From positions 14,333 to 78,332 of the forward strand of contig NZ_APNM01000016.1 of NCBI RefSeq assembly GCF_040361335.1: a stretch of DNA of 64,000 nt. The letters run 5' to 3'. Source of the DNA: APNM01 sp040361335. GTDB taxonomy: Bacteria; Pseudomonadota; Gammaproteobacteria; Nevskiales; Salinisphaeraceae. Below are positions 54,347 to 64,000 of this stretch, piece after piece (positions within the stretch are counted from its first letter, which is position 1; the number at the start of each line of letters is the position of its first letter). The translations under genes and the position numbers were made by a program. A model generated the notes under the pieces. It had not been told where the DNA came from. It was given only the letters and a program-made list of their open reading frames with translations, and did not search any database.

Positions 54347-54975
54347 ATGTTGCAGGTTCGTGATCTCGTCTACGCCTATGACCGCCGGCCGGTACTGCGG
54401 TTGGCGGACTTCGCCCTGGCCCAGGGCGAGCAGGCCGCGGTGCTCGGACCCTCCGGCAGCGGCAAGTCGACCCTGCTGCACCTGCTGGCGGGGGTGCTGT
54501 CGGCGGCGCCCGGCATGGTCATCGTCGCGGACCGCGACTGGACCACGCTCGCCGGCTCCGCGCGCGATCGCTTCCGCGGCCGCGAGGTGGGTCTGGTCTA
54601 CCAGCGGCCCTACCTGATAGGCGCCCTGAGGGTCCTGGACAATCTCCGCCTGGCCCGCTACGCGGCGGGCCTGCCGGACGACGCGGACGTGGCGCGCGCG
54701 ACGCTGGCCGCGGTCGGCCTGGCGGCGACGGCGCGCTGTTATCCGCACGAGCTGAGCCAGGGCCAGCGCCAGCGGGTGGCCCTGGCGCGGGCGCTGGTGA
54801 ACCGACCGCGCGTGATCCTGGCCGACGAACCCACCGCCAACCTCGACGATGCCAACGCCGAGCGGGTGCTGACGCTATTGCGTGACCGGGCCGCCGAGCG
54901 CGGCGCGACCCTGCTGGTCGTCACCCACGATACGCGCGTGCGCGCGGCCTTCGATCGCCGGTTGGAGATGGCGAC

Positions 54976-54979
<4 letters not shown>
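54347..54979 (+). CDS. ABC transporter ATP-binding protein (LolD/MacB type), Zur-linked
   Basis: A 210-residue ATPase with Walker A GPSGSGKSTLLHLL, signature ELSQGQRQRVALARAL, Walker B VILADEPTANLDD and switch His in VVTHDTR. It pairs with the FtsX-type permease next door (ATGA overlap). Together with the DUF3299 gene the set resembles the zinc-responsive MacB-like cluster known from Pseudomonas. The direction of transport and cargo are unknown; LolD/MacB types usually energise envelope processes rather than import. Confidence 0.9.
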
Positions 54980-56352
<1,373 letters not shown>

Positions 56353-56362
56353 GGACATCGAC

Positions 56363-57172
56363 ATGAACCGATTCCGGCCCTGGTCGCTGTGCGCGGCGGT
56401 TCTGATCCTGACGACGATCTCGATCCCGCCGGCGAGTATTGCGCAGGCGCGCCCGCCCGCCGAGATCGAAATCCTGTGGGAACGGGTGGCGCCCGGCGAC
56501 GGCCCGCCCACGGTGCCCGCGATGCGCGGCGATATCGTCTATCTCGCCGCCGTGGTGCGCGACACCCACGGGCAGCCGCTCGACGGGGTGACCCTGGCCG
56601 TGTCCTCGGATCGGGGCAACACGGTGCTGGGCACGACACCGGTGACCCGCGACGGCGGCTATGCCGAGTTCAATGTCGCCGCCCGCGCGCCGGGCACGGA
56701 CCGGCTGACGGTGCGGGCGGGCGAGGTCGTCGAGACAATCCGTCTGCGCGTGGCGGAACCGGTGTCGCAGGCAGACTACGCCGAGACCGTGCCGGCGATC
56801 GCCGGCGTCGAGGGGATCACCTCCTGGACGGTCCTGATGGCCGCGACGGTCGATTTCGACGCGCAAATGCGGGTCACGGCCGAGTACGGCGAGACCCTGC
56901 GCCGTCTGGCCGGCGAGCGGGTCCGGCTGGCCGGCTTCATGCTGCCGTTGGAGATGGGCGAACGGCCGACCCGTATCCTGCTGTCGGCGAACCCGCCTAC
57001 CTGCTTCTTCCACATGCCCGGCGGGCCCACGACGGTGGTCGAGGTGCGGCTGCGCGATGGCACGGACATTACCTGGGATCCGTTGGTGGTGGCGGGGCGG
57101 CTGACGATGGCGGACACATCGGACGACGGTATTTTGTACCGCCTGACCGAGGCCGAAGTGCTGGCGCCCTAG
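56363..57172 (+). CDS. DUF3299 exported protein
   Basis: A 269-residue protein with a signal peptide (cleavage near SIAQA). An Ig-like middle part is followed by a DUF3299 domain with VRLAGFMLPLEMGERPTRI and SANPPTCFFHMPGGP, where the Cys and His residues could bind metal. DUF3299 proteins are found with MacB-like transporters in zinc-responsive clusters. It starts ten bases after the permease stop, in the same operon. Confidence 0.87.
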   Translation: MNRFRPWSLCAAVLILTTISIPPASIAQARPPAEIEILWERVAPGDGPPTVPAMRGDIVYLAAVVRDTHGQPLDGVTLAVSSDRGNTVLGTTPVTRDGGYAEFNVAARAPGTDRLTVRAGEVVETIRLRVAEPVSQADYAETVPAIAGVEGITSWTVLMAATVDFDAQMRVTAEYGETLRRLAGERVRLAGFMLPLEMGERPTRILLSANPPTCFFHMPGGPTTVVEVRLRDGTDITWDPLVVAGRLTMADTSDDGILYRLTEAEVLAP

Positions 57173-57182
57173 GCCGGCCCGA

Positions 57183-57632
57183 CTAGTCCGCGGGCGTGGC
57201 GTGGGTCGGGCAGTTGTCGTCGTGGCGGCAGGCGCGGAAGTTCTGCACGTGCGCCGCGGCCAGGATCAGGCCGCCGGCGATGGTGACGTAGCGCTCCAGG
57301 CCGCCGTCGCCCCAGGCGTGCAGCGCGAACGCCGCGAACACCAGCAGTCCCAGGCCGGTGCCGCCCAGCGCGGCGATGTCCCAGCGGCGATGGCGCCGGC
57401 AGCCGATGCCGAAGGCCAGCAGGCTGGTGGGCAGGGCGACGATCAGCATCAACTGGTGGAACTCGGCGTGGTCGAGCAGGCCGGCGGCCAGCGTCGGCAG
57501 CAGCGTCAGCGCCACCGGCAGCGCCAGGCAGTGCACCAGGCACACGCCCGAGAGCACCAGCGCCAAGCCGTCCAGCTTGCCCACGTGGCGGTCGGCGGCG
57601 GCACCGGAAAATGTTATCTCGTTACGTTTCAT
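57183..57632 (-). CDS. MerC-domain membrane protein (copy 2)
   Basis: A 149-residue, four-helix protein with the MerC pair in SGVCLVHCLALPVALTLLP and a C-terminal HVQNFRACRHDDNC that adds Cys and His. It is convergent with the DUF3299 gene. It is a distant paralogue of the protein at 48754-49158, sharing the AAHVQNFR/AAHIGNYR ending. No convincing Zur box precedes it. Confidence 0.85.
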   Translation of the reverse strand: MKRNEITFSGAAADRHVGKLDGLALVLSGVCLVHCLALPVALTLLPTLAAGLLDHAEFHQLMLIVALPTSLLAFGIGCRRHRRWDIAALGGTGLGLLVFAAFALHAWGDGGLERYVTIAGGLILAAAHVQNFRACRHDDNCPTHATPAD

Positions 57633-57678
57633 CGCGGGCATTATAGACTAACGGACTCACTCACCGACAAGCAGTGCC

Positions 57679-58137
57679 ATGAATCGACGATTCCCCGCCG
57701 CGATCCTGGCCGCGGCCGCGCTCCTGGCGGCCGCCGGCTGCAGCCAGGGCACCGCCACCTGCGGCGCCCTCCTGGTCACCGATGCCTGGGTGCGCGAGGC
57801 GCCGCCCAACGCCGGCGCCGCCGCGGGCTACCTGGCCCTGTTCAACAGCGGCTCGGGCACGGTCACGCTCACCGGCGCCAGCAGCCCCGATTTCGGCAAG
57901 GTGATGATGCACCGCTCGGAGGAGGCCGACGGCCAGATGCGCATGCGCCACCTGGAGCGCCTGGCCATCGACGCCGGCGGCAAGCACGTGTTCCGGCCGG
58001 GCGGCGACCACCTGATGCTGATGGAACCCAAGGGCCGCGTCGCCGAGGGCGACGAGGTGCGCCTGAAGCTGCACTGCGGCGACACCGAGACCCGCCTGTT
58101 CACCGCGCCGGTGCGGCGCGAGGCGCCGACCGGATGA
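57679..58137 (+). CDS. Periplasmic copper chaperone PCu(A)C, lipoprotein
   Basis: A 152-residue protein with a lipobox (LAAAGC, Cys21). The mature domain shows the Cu(I) ligand pattern: MMHRSEEADGQMRM and, later, GGDHLMLMEPK, that is H(M)x~10M ... HxM. PCu(A)C delivers copper to the Cu-A site of cytochrome oxidase or scavenges copper. It stands between the zinc locus and dapF and is divergent from merC copy 2. Confidence 0.9.
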   Translation: MNRRFPAAILAAAALLAAAGCSQGTATCGALLVTDAWVREAPPNAGAAAGYLALFNSGSGTVTLTGASSPDFGKVMMHRSEEADGQMRMRHLERLAIDAGGKHVFRPGGDHLMLMEPKGRVAEGDEVRLKLHCGDTETRLFTAPVRREAPTG

Positions 58138-58177
58138 ACGGTGATCCGGCGCGCGCCCGGTGCGTTATTCTGGCGTC

Positions 58178-59023
58178 ATGAGCCGGCGCCGTTTCACCAA
58201 GATGCACGGTCTGGGCAACGACTTCGTGGTGTTCGACGCCACGCGGCGGCCCCTGGACCTCACCCCCGAGCGGGCGCGCTTCGTCGCGGACCGGCGCCTG
58301 GGCGTGGGCTGTGACCAGATATTGGTGGTGGAGCCGGCCGCGGACTACGACGCCGACTTCTTCTACCGCATCTACAACGCCGACGGCTCCGAGTCCGGCC
58401 AGTGCGGCAACGGCGCCCGCTGCTTCGCCCGCTTCGTGCGCGAGCAGGGCCTGACCGACCGCGACCGGATCACGGTGGCGACCGCGTCCGGCCGCATGGT
58501 CCTGGAGGCCCTGGCCGACGGCCGCTACCGGGTGGCGATGGGGGTGCCGGCGTTCGCGCCGGACGCGATCCCTGTGCGCGCGCCCGCGCGTGCCGATACC
58601 TATGACATGACCCTGGCGGACGGACGGCGCGTGACCGGGCAGGCCCTGGCGATCGGCAACCCCCACTTCGTGTTGCGCGTGGACAGCGTGGACAGCGCGG
58701 ACGTGGCCGGCCTGGGCCCGGCCCTGGAGTCGCACCCCGATTTCCCGGAACGGGTGAACGTCGGCTTCATGGAGGTGGTCGACGCCGGCCGCATCCGTCT
58801 GCGGGTGTACGAGCGCGGTGCCGGCGAGACCCGGGCCTGCGGCAGCGGCGCGGTCGCGGCCGCGGTCGCGGGGCGTCTGGCCCATGGTTTGCATGATACG
58901 GTCCAGGTCGAGGTGCCCGGCGGCATGCTGACGGTGGAGTGGGCCGGGGAGGGCGAGACCGCCCATCTCACCGGCCCCGCCGCCCGCGTGTTCGACGGTG
59001 AGCTGGACCTCGATCCCAAATGA
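58178..59023 (+). CDS. dapF: Diaminopimelate epimerase
   Basis: A 281-residue cytosolic enzyme converting LL- to meso-diaminopimelate for lysine and peptidoglycan. Both catalytic cysteines are present in DGSESGQCGNGARC and GAGETRACGSGAVAA. The start is the ATG at 58178 giving MSRRRFTKMHGLGNDFVV. It opens the conserved dapF - DUF484 - xerC order of gammaproteobacteria. Confidence 0.97.
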   Translation: MSRRRFTKMHGLGNDFVVFDATRRPLDLTPERARFVADRRLGVGCDQILVVEPAADYDADFFYRIYNADGSESGQCGNGARCFARFVREQGLTDRDRITVATASGRMVLEALADGRYRVAMGVPAFAPDAIPVRAPARADTYDMTLADGRRVTGQALAIGNPHFVLRVDSVDSADVAGLGPALESHPDFPERVNVGFMEVVDAGRIRLRVYERGAGETRACGSGAVAAAVAGRLAHGLHDTVQVEVPGGMLTVEWAGEGETAHLTGPAARVFDGELDLDPK

Positions 59024-59046
59024 GCACGAGGGGAGTGTAAGAGGAC

Positions 59047-59754
59047 ATGAACGATCCCAAGCCCGAACGAGACGCCGGCGAAGTCGACGAGAGCGAGCTG
59101 GCCTCGTACCTGGCGTCCCACCCGGATTTCCTCCAGCGCCACCCGGAGGCGCTGGAGGCCCAGGAACTCCGGCACGACGCCGGCGGCGCCGTCTCGCTGA
59201 TCGAGCGCCAGGTGGGCTCGCTGCGCCGGGCCAACCAGGACATGCAGTCGCGGCTGAAGGAGCTGATCGGCGCCGCGCGCGACAACGAGCTGCGGGTCCA
59301 GCACCTCAACAGCCTGGCGCGCGCCCTGATTGCGGCCGACACCCCGGCCGCCCTGGTCAAGGGCCTGACCGACTGCCTCCACCGCGAGCTCGGGGTCGAT
59401 GCCCTCTACATCGGCATCATGGGCGGCACCGACGAGGCTATCGGCGGCATCCAGCCGCTGCACCGCGACGGGGCGCCGATGCGCGCCCTGACCAACGTCT
59501 TCCGCCGCGGCAAGCCCATCTGCGGCCCGCTCACCGAGGAGCAGGTCGAGGCGCTGTTCCCCGACCACGGCGACACCCCGCCGCAGTCCGCGGCCCTGAT
59601 CCCGCTGGGCGAGGGCCAGGTGCGCGGCGTGCTCGCCCTGGGCAGCCGCGACTCCAAGCGTTTCGTCCCCGAGATGGGCACCTGGTTCCTGGAGCTCACC
59701 GGCCAGCTCGTCACCACCGCCTGCCGTCGGCACCTGGGGTCGGGCCGGCTCTAG
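59047..59754 (+). CDS. DUF484 family protein
   Basis: A 235-residue protein: an N-terminal segment ELASYLASHPDFLQRHPEAL, a coiled coil with LIERQVGSLRRANQDMQSRL, and a GAF-like C-terminal domain. It is the constant companion of dapF and xerC. No enzymatic role is established. AAGAGGA lies before the start, 24 bases after dapF. Confidence 0.95.
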   Translation: MNDPKPERDAGEVDESELASYLASHPDFLQRHPEALEAQELRHDAGGAVSLIERQVGSLRRANQDMQSRLKELIGAARDNELRVQHLNSLARALIAADTPAALVKGLTDCLHRELGVDALYIGIMGGTDEAIGGIQPLHRDGAPMRALTNVFRRGKPICGPLTEEQVEALFPDHGDTPPQSAALIPLGEGQVRGVLALGSRDSKRFVPEMGTWFLELTGQLVTTACRRHLGSGRL

Positions 59755-59842
59755 GCAGCGGGGCGGCGAAGCCGTGACGCGGGATGCGCCCCAACCCGAT
59801 CCGGTGTCGGACGGGAAACCGGAAACGGGGAACCGCAAACGG

Positions 59843-60751
59843 ATGAACGCGGCCATCACCGCGTTCGTCACCCACCTCCGGCACGAACGCCGCGTCTCTC
59901 CGCACACCCTGGACAACTACCGTCGCGACCTCGACGCCGCGGCGTCCTGGTGCGACGAACGCGGCATCGCCGATTGGGCCGACCTCGACGTGCACGGGGT
60001 ACGCTCGCTGGTGGCCGCCCGCCACCGCAAGGGCGCGGCCCCGTCCAGCCTGGCGCGGCTGCTGTCCTCGCTGCGCACCTTCTACAACTGGCTGATCCGC
60101 GAGGGTGCCGCCGGCGCCAACCCGGCCGCCGACGTGCGTGCCCCCAAGCGCCGCCGGCCGCTGCCCAAGACCCTGGACGTGGACGAGGTCTCCCAGCTCC
60201 TGGACGCCGATCCGGGACAGGACCCGGTGGCGGTGCGCGACCGCGCGATCCTGGAGCTGTTCTATTCCTCCGGCCTGCGCCTGGCCGAGCTGGTGGGCCT
60301 GGACGAGGCCGACCTGGACCTGCCGTCGCGCGAGATCACGGTGCTGGGCAAGGGCAACAAGCAGCGGCGGCTGCCGGTGGGCGCCAAGGCCGCGGCGGCC
60401 CTGAAACGCTGGCTGGCGCTGCGGGCCGACCTGGCGGGGCCGGACGAGCCGGCGCTGTTCGTGTCCAACCGCGGCACCCGCCTGGCGCGCGGCAGCGTCG
60501 CCGCGCGGCTCAAGCGCCGCGCCGCCGAGGCCGGCCTGCCCGGGCGGCTGCACCCGCACAAGCTGCGCCACTCCTTCGCCACCCACCTGCTGGAATCCTC
60601 CGGCGACCTGCGCGCGGTCCAGGAACTGCTGGGCCACGCCGACATCGGTACCACCCAGATCTACACCCACCTCGACTTCCAGCGCCTGGCCAAGGTCTAC
60701 GACGAGGCGCATCCGCGGGCGCGGCGGCGGGATGAGGAAGATTCGGGTTAA
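59843..60751 (+). CDS. xerC: Tyrosine recombinase XerC
   Basis: A 302-residue site-specific recombinase that, with XerD, resolves chromosome dimers at dif. The catalytic set is visible: Arg in SSGLRLAELVG, Lys in GKGNKQRRL, HxxR in HKLRHSFATHL, and His/Tyr in GHADIGTTQIYTHLD. The ATG at 59843 gives the usual length; a GTG at 59774 would add 23 unlike residues. A palindromic repeat element starts five bases after the stop. Confidence 0.95.
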   Translation: MNAAITAFVTHLRHERRVSPHTLDNYRRDLDAAASWCDERGIADWADLDVHGVRSLVAARHRKGAAPSSLARLLSSLRTFYNWLIREGAAGANPAADVRAPKRRRPLPKTLDVDEVSQLLDADPGQDPVAVRDRAILELFYSSGLRLAELVGLDEADLDLPSREITVLGKGNKQRRLPVGAKAAAALKRWLALRADLAGPDEPALFVSNRGTRLARGSVAARLKRRAAEAGLPGRLHPHKLRHSFATHLLESSGDLRAVQELLGHADIGTTQIYTHLDFQRLAKVYDEAHPRARRRDEEDSG

Positions 60752-60755
60752 GAAC

Positions 60756-60956
60756 CGAACCACAGAGGCGCGCAGAGGCGCGCAGAGGCGCGCAGAGGGA
60801 AATGCATCATCGTCATGCCGAACGCGCCTACGCGCGATCCGGCATCCAGGCAAGGATTCGCCAGGGTACGGGACTGGCGCCCGGATAGCCGCCACGCGGC
60901 TTCCGGAACGACACTACATCTTTCCTCCGTGTGCCTCTGTGCGCCTCTGTGGTTCG
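60756..60956. repeat. Palindromic repeat element, copy 2 (CCACAGAGGC type)
   Basis: Ends CGAACCACAGAGGCGC (60756-60771) and its perfect complement (60941-60956). The left arm carries tandem AGAGGCGCGC units. The interior contains GCCGAACGCGCCTACGCGCG and TTCCGGAA pieces similar in kind to copy 1 at 45267-45453. It begins right at the xerC 3' end, beside the toxin-antitoxin genes. Confidence 0.75.
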
Positions 60957-61073
60957 TTTCCCGACAAGAACGAAACCGGCGAGTCTTCAGCGCCCGCCTT
61001 GATTGACGATTTCCCTAAAATTGGCAATAAACATTAAAATGACAGAAACAAACTAATTGACGGATTGCTCGGC

Positions 61074-61322
61074 ATGGATGAAGTCAAGGTCAAGGTCTCC
61101 GCCTCCGGTCGGGTGCTGATCCCGGCGCGCTTCCGCAAGGCGTTGGGCCTGCGGGACGGCGACGAGCTGTTGTTGAGCCGGGAGGGTGAACGCCTGGTGC
61201 TGACGTCCCGGACCGCCGCCCTGCGCCGGGCCCAGGCGCTGGCGCGGCAGTATCGCGGCGCGGACGAATCCGAGGTCGACGCTCTGTTGGCCGAGCGGCG
61301 GGCCGAGGCGGCGCGTGAGTAG
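61074..61322 (+). CDS. AbrB/MazE-type antitoxin (VapB)
   Basis: An 82-residue protein with the swapped-hairpin DNA-binding domain VKVSASGRVLIPARFRKALG followed by GDELLLS, and a C-terminal helical tail that would wrap the toxin (ADESEVDALLAERRAEAARE). It overlaps the PIN toxin gene by eight bases. As usual it should repress its own promoter, in the AT-rich stretch at about 61000-61070. Confidence 0.9.
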   Translation: MDEVKVKVSASGRVLIPARFRKALGLRDGDELLLSREGERLVLTSRTAALRRAQALARQYRGADESEVDALLAERRAEAARE

Positions 61323-61695
61323 CGTGCTGGATGCCTCGGCGGCGCTCGCCCTGATCTATCGCGAGTCCGGTCACGAACGGGTCGAGGCCCGGCTGGCCGG
61401 CAGCGTCATGTCGGCGGCGAACGTCAGCGAAGTGGCCGCGCATCTCGGCTTCCGCGGCGCCGGGCGCGACGAGATCGAGGCGATCCTGGCCGGGGTGGGG
61501 GCCGAGGTGGTGCCCGTGGACCGGGCGATCGCGCTGGTCGCGGGCGAGCTGCGCCGGCCGACCGCGGAACTCGGTCTCTCCCTCGGCGACCGGCTGTGCC
61601 TGGCGACCGCGCGGGTCATGGATCGGCCGGCGGTCACCGCCGACCGCGCCTGGGCGGCCCTGGATCTCGGTATCGCGGTCGAGTGCATCCGCTAG
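61315..61695 (+). CDS. vapC: PIN-domain toxin (VapC)
   Basis: A 126-residue ribonuclease. The acidic active-site residues are in VLDASAALALIYRE (Asp), ANVSEVAAHL (Glu), LSLGDRLCLATA (Asp) and TADRAWAAL (Asp). The GTG start lies inside the antitoxin gene. VapC toxins cut tRNA or rRNA when freed from the antitoxin. The pair separates xerC from hslV, which are often adjacent in relatives. Confidence 0.92.
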   Translation: MSSVLDASAALALIYRESGHERVEARLAGSVMSAANVSEVAAHLGFRGAGRDEIEAILAGVGAEVVPVDRAIALVAGELRRPTAELGLSLGDRLCLATARVMDRPAVTADRAWAALDLGIAVECIR

Positions 61696-61801
61696 GCGGC
61701 CGGCCCGGCCGCCCTTGAACCCGGCGCCCGCGCCCCCACCATAACCGTCAGCAGTCACGACTCAGCCGCCCGGGCGCGGGCGGCCCAGCGGGGAGCCGAT
61801 C

Positions 61802-62344
61802 TTGGAGCCATTCCACGGAACCACCATCCTTTGCGTGCGCCGCGAGGGGGAGGTCGCCCTGGCCGGCGACGGCCAGGTGTCGATGGGCAACGTCCAGGTC
61901 AAGGGCAACGCCCGCAAGGTGCGGCGGCTCTACGACGACAAGGTCCTGGCCGGCTTCGCCGGCGGCACCGCCGACGCCTTCACCCTGTTCGAGCGCTTCG
62001 AGTCCAAGCTCCAGCAGCACAGCGGCAACCTCACGCGCGCCGCCGTGGACATGGCCAAGGACTGGCGCACCGACCGCGTCCTGCGCCGCCTGGAGGCCCT
62101 GCTGCTGGTGGCCGACCGCCACGCCAGCCTGATGCTCTCCGGCACCGGCGACGTGATCGAGCCCGAGCACGCCGGCATGGCCATCGGTTCCGGCGGGCCC
62201 TTCGCCGAGGCCGCGGCCCGCGCCCTGGTGGAGAACACCGACCTGTCCGCGCGCGAGGTGGCCGAGAAGGCCATGAACATCGCCGCCGACACCTGCATCT
62301 ATACCAACCACCACATCACCGTCGAGGTCCTGGACCATGACTGA
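61802..62344 (+). CDS. hslV: ATP-dependent protease subunit HslV
   Basis: A 180-residue N-terminal-nucleophile peptidase. The propeptide MEPFHG precedes the catalytic Thr in TTILCVRREG, and GDGQVSMGNVQVKGNARKVR is the family block. The start codon is TTG with GGGGAG eight bases upstream. HslV forms the proteolytic double ring of HslUV. Its 3' end overlaps hslU. Confidence 0.97.
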   Translation: MEPFHGTTILCVRREGEVALAGDGQVSMGNVQVKGNARKVRRLYDDKVLAGFAGGTADAFTLFERFESKLQQHSGNLTRAAVDMAKDWRTDRVLRRLEALLLVADRHASLMLSGTGDVIEPEHAGMAIGSGGPFAEAAARALVENTDLSAREVAEKAMNIAADTCIYTNHHITVEVLDHD

Positions 62345-63722
62345 ACCCGCCGACGCGGAAGCCGTGGTGCCCGCCCCCGGCACCGAGGCGCGGCTCACGC
62401 CGCGCCAGATCGTCGCCGAGCTGGACAAGCACATCGTCGGCCAGGCCGAGGCCAAGCGCGCCGTGGCCGTGGCCCTGCGCAACCGCTGGCGGCGGATGCA
62501 GCTCGGCGAGCGCATCCGCGCCGAGATCACGCCCAAGAACATCCTGATGATCGGGCCCACCGGCGTGGGCAAGACCGAGATCGCCCGGCGCCTGGCCAAG
62601 CTCGCCGGGGCGCCGTTCATGAAGGTGGAGGCCACCAAGTTCACCGAGGTCGGCTATGTCGGCCGCGAGGTGGACTCCATCATCCGCGACCTGGTGGACG
62701 CCGCCATCAAGATGGTGCGCGAGCAGGCCATGGACGAGGTCCGGCACAAGGCCGAGGACGCCGCCGAGGAGCGCATCCTGGACGCCCTGCTGCCGGGCCC
62801 GCAGAGCGCCGAGTACGGCAGCGAACAGGCCCAGAGCGAATCCAACGCCACCCGCCAGGTGTTCCGCAAGCGCCTGCGCGAGGGCAAGCTCGACGACAAG
62901 ATGATCGAGCTGGACCTGCGCCAGCAGGGCCCGGGCGTGGAGATCATGGCTCCGCCCGGCATGGAGGAGATGACCAGCCAGCTCCAGAACATGTTCCAGC
63001 ACCTCAAGGGCGACCGCACCCAGCGCAAGAAGGTCGCGATCAAGGACGCCTACCGCCAGCTCGTGGACGAGGAGGCGGCCAAGCTGGTGGACGAGGAGCA
63101 GATCAAGGCCCGCGCCATCGAGCAGGTCGAGAACAACGGCATCGTGTTCGTGGACGAGATCGACAAGGTCGCCAAGCGCGCCGACGGCGGCGGTGGCGCC
63201 GATGTCTCGCGCGAGGGCGTGCAGCGCGACCTGCTGCCGCTGGTCGAGGGCTGCACCGTGTCCACCAAGTACGGCATGGTGCGCACCGACCACATCCTGT
63301 TCATCGCCTCCGGCGCCTTCCACGTGGCCAAGCCCGCGGACCTGATCCCCGAGCTGCAGGGCCGGCTGCCGATCCGCGTCGAGCTGCAGGCCCTGTCCGC
63401 GGACGACTTCGTGCGCATCCTCACCGAGCCCGACTGCTCCCTGACCGAGCAGTACGCGGCCCTGATGGACGTCGAGGGCGTGACCGTGCGCTTCGCCGAC
63501 GAGGGCGTGCAGCGCCTGGCCGAGGTCGCCTACAAGGTCAACGAGGGCACCGAGAACATCGGCGCCCGGCGCCTGCACACGGTGATGGAGCGGCTGATGG
63601 AAGAGATCTCCTTCGACGCCGCCGAGCGTTCCGGCGACACCGTCACCATCGACGCCGCCTACGTCGACGAACGCCTCAAGGACCTGGCCGCCGACGAGGA
63701 CCTGTCCCGCTACATACTCTAG
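62337..63722 (+). CDS. hslU: ATPase subunit HslU of the HslUV protease
   Basis: A 461-residue AAA+ unfoldase. Walker A is IGPTGVGKTEIARRL, Walker B IVFVDEIDKVAKRA, and the C-terminal HslV-docking tail ends DLSRYIL. The I-domain lies between about residues 110 and 235. It overlaps hslV by eight bases. A hairpin follows at 63751-63770. Confidence 0.98.
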   Translation: MTEPADAEAVVPAPGTEARLTPRQIVAELDKHIVGQAEAKRAVAVALRNRWRRMQLGERIRAEITPKNILMIGPTGVGKTEIARRLAKLAGAPFMKVEATKFTEVGYVGREVDSIIRDLVDAAIKMVREQAMDEVRHKAEDAAEERILDALLPGPQSAEYGSEQAQSESNATRQVFRKRLREGKLDDKMIELDLRQQGPGVEIMAPPGMEEMTSQLQNMFQHLKGDRTQRKKVAIKDAYRQLVDEEAAKLVDEEQIKARAIEQVENNGIVFVDEIDKVAKRADGGGGADVSREGVQRDLLPLVEGCTVSTKYGMVRTDHILFIASGAFHVAKPADLIPELQGRLPIRVELQALSADDFVRILTEPDCSLTEQYAALMDVEGVTVRFADEGVQRLAEVAYKVNEGTENIGARRLHTVMERLMEEISFDAAERSGDTVTIDAAYVDERLKDLAADEDLSRYIL

Positions 63723-63750
63723 CGGCCCCACCGGCCAACACCGCCATTCC

Positions 63751-63770
63751 CTCTCCCCCTAGGGGGAGAG
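63751..63770 (+). terminator. Hairpin after hslU
   Basis: A perfect 20-base palindrome with arms CTCTCCCCCT and AGGGGGAGAG, 29 bases after the hslU stop, followed by ATTCTATG. It could end the hslVU transcript or mark the edge of the IS110 element; T-run support is weak. Confidence 0.5.
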
Positions 63771-63785
63771 ATTCTATGTCTCGGG

Positions 63786-64000
63786 TCAAGCGGCCTTGAC
63801 TCGGCTGGCGTCGTAAGTCTGGTCGTACTTGATCAGGCTGTACGCGATCCGGACCAGTTTTCGGGTGACGGCCACATGCGCCTGGGTGGGCTTGAAGCCG
63901 CGCGCTCGCAATCGCTCGTAGTAGGGCCGCAGATCGCTTCGGGCGGCGGCCCGGGCGGCATTGTGCAGTAGCCGCCGATATTCGGCATCGCCCTGCTTGG
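63786..64000 (-). mobile_element. IS110-family transposase, C-terminal part (runs off the window)
   Basis: The minus-strand frame reads QGDAEYRRLLHNAARAAAR, then RPYYERLRARGFKPTQAHVA and VRIAYSLIKYDQTYD, ending RVKAA before TGA at 63786. This is the transposase_20 (IS116/IS110/IS902) C-terminal domain. About 71 residues are in view. It lies where hslU is normally followed by other core genes, so it is an insertion. Confidence 0.85.

Noticed and set aside
57612..57626. Possible fourth Zur box at the start of merC copy 2 (TGTTATCTCGTTACG)
   Set aside because: The right half matches only three of six positions and it lies within the coding start of the gene.

Overview
The window is a high-GC chromosome segment that is almost fully coding. 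It most resembles a gammaproteobacterium. The order dapF - DUF484 - xerC - hslV - hslU, a Fur/Zur pair, an ATP sulfurylase of the type common in sulfur oxidisers, and a BCCT transporter plus NhaA suggest a halotolerant, possibly sulfur-oxidising Chromatiales-like organism. That lineage call is inference. No rRNA, tRNA or CRISPR array was recognised.

Layout. 0-0.1 kb: end of an IS1595-type element. 0.1-3.7 kb: a quinone/electrophile-stress module (glutathionyl-hydroquinone reductase, LysR regulator, pirin, WrbA) with a 13-bp motif shared by two promoters. 3.5-5.0 kb: decaying genes (shortened small protein, cyclase fragment, frameshifted outer-membrane protein). 5.0-8.3 kb: MMPL/RND exporter plus LolA-like partner. 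8.4-10.8 kb: orphan PotD-like binding protein and a porin. 11.3-20.4 kb: membrane proteins and transporters (EamA, ATP-grasp-like protein, membrane methyltransferase, DUF2933, AI-2E, cardiolipin synthase, BCCT, APC).

20.4-30.5 kb holds the most unusual locus. It is a translationally coupled operon with nuoA, a nuoB-like/HMBD/His-rich/nuoD-like fusion, nuoH, J, K, L, M, N and nhaA. It lacks nuoC, E, F, G and I. The fusion has lost the Cys ligands of cluster N2 and the quinone-site His/Tyr, and gains a heavy-metal-binding domain plus a tract of about 176 residues with 68 His. NuoH has lost the Glu-rich quinone loop. The antiporter-like subunits remain full length with channel Lys/Glu residues. 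I read this as an ion-translocating complex I membrane arm whose redox arm became a metal-binding module. I know of no described system of this kind.

30.6-42.4 kb is a copper/metal island: Met-rich periplasmic protein, EamA, CDF exporter, YHS proteins, an orphan Tat-type Rieske protein, a PII-like protein and CusABC. 42.5-46.6 kb: Sat, Fur, M23 peptidase, 6-carboxytetrahydropterin-synthase-like protein, Trm112. 46.7-48.7 kb: a DUF6607 gene joined out of frame to a beheaded OprB porin.

48.7-58.1 kb is a zinc-starvation (Zur) locus with three Zur-box-like sites. It carries MerC-like proteins, a ZnuD-like receptor, DUF1826, a COG0523/CobW GTPase, a DksA paralogue lacking part of its zinc finger, Zur, a MacB/LolCD-like ABC pair with a His-repeat loop, DUF3299 and PCuAC. 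58.2-63.7 kb is core genome (dapF, DUF484, xerC, hslVU) interrupted by an AbrB/VapC toxin-antitoxin pair next to a palindromic repeat. The window ends inside an IS110 transposase.
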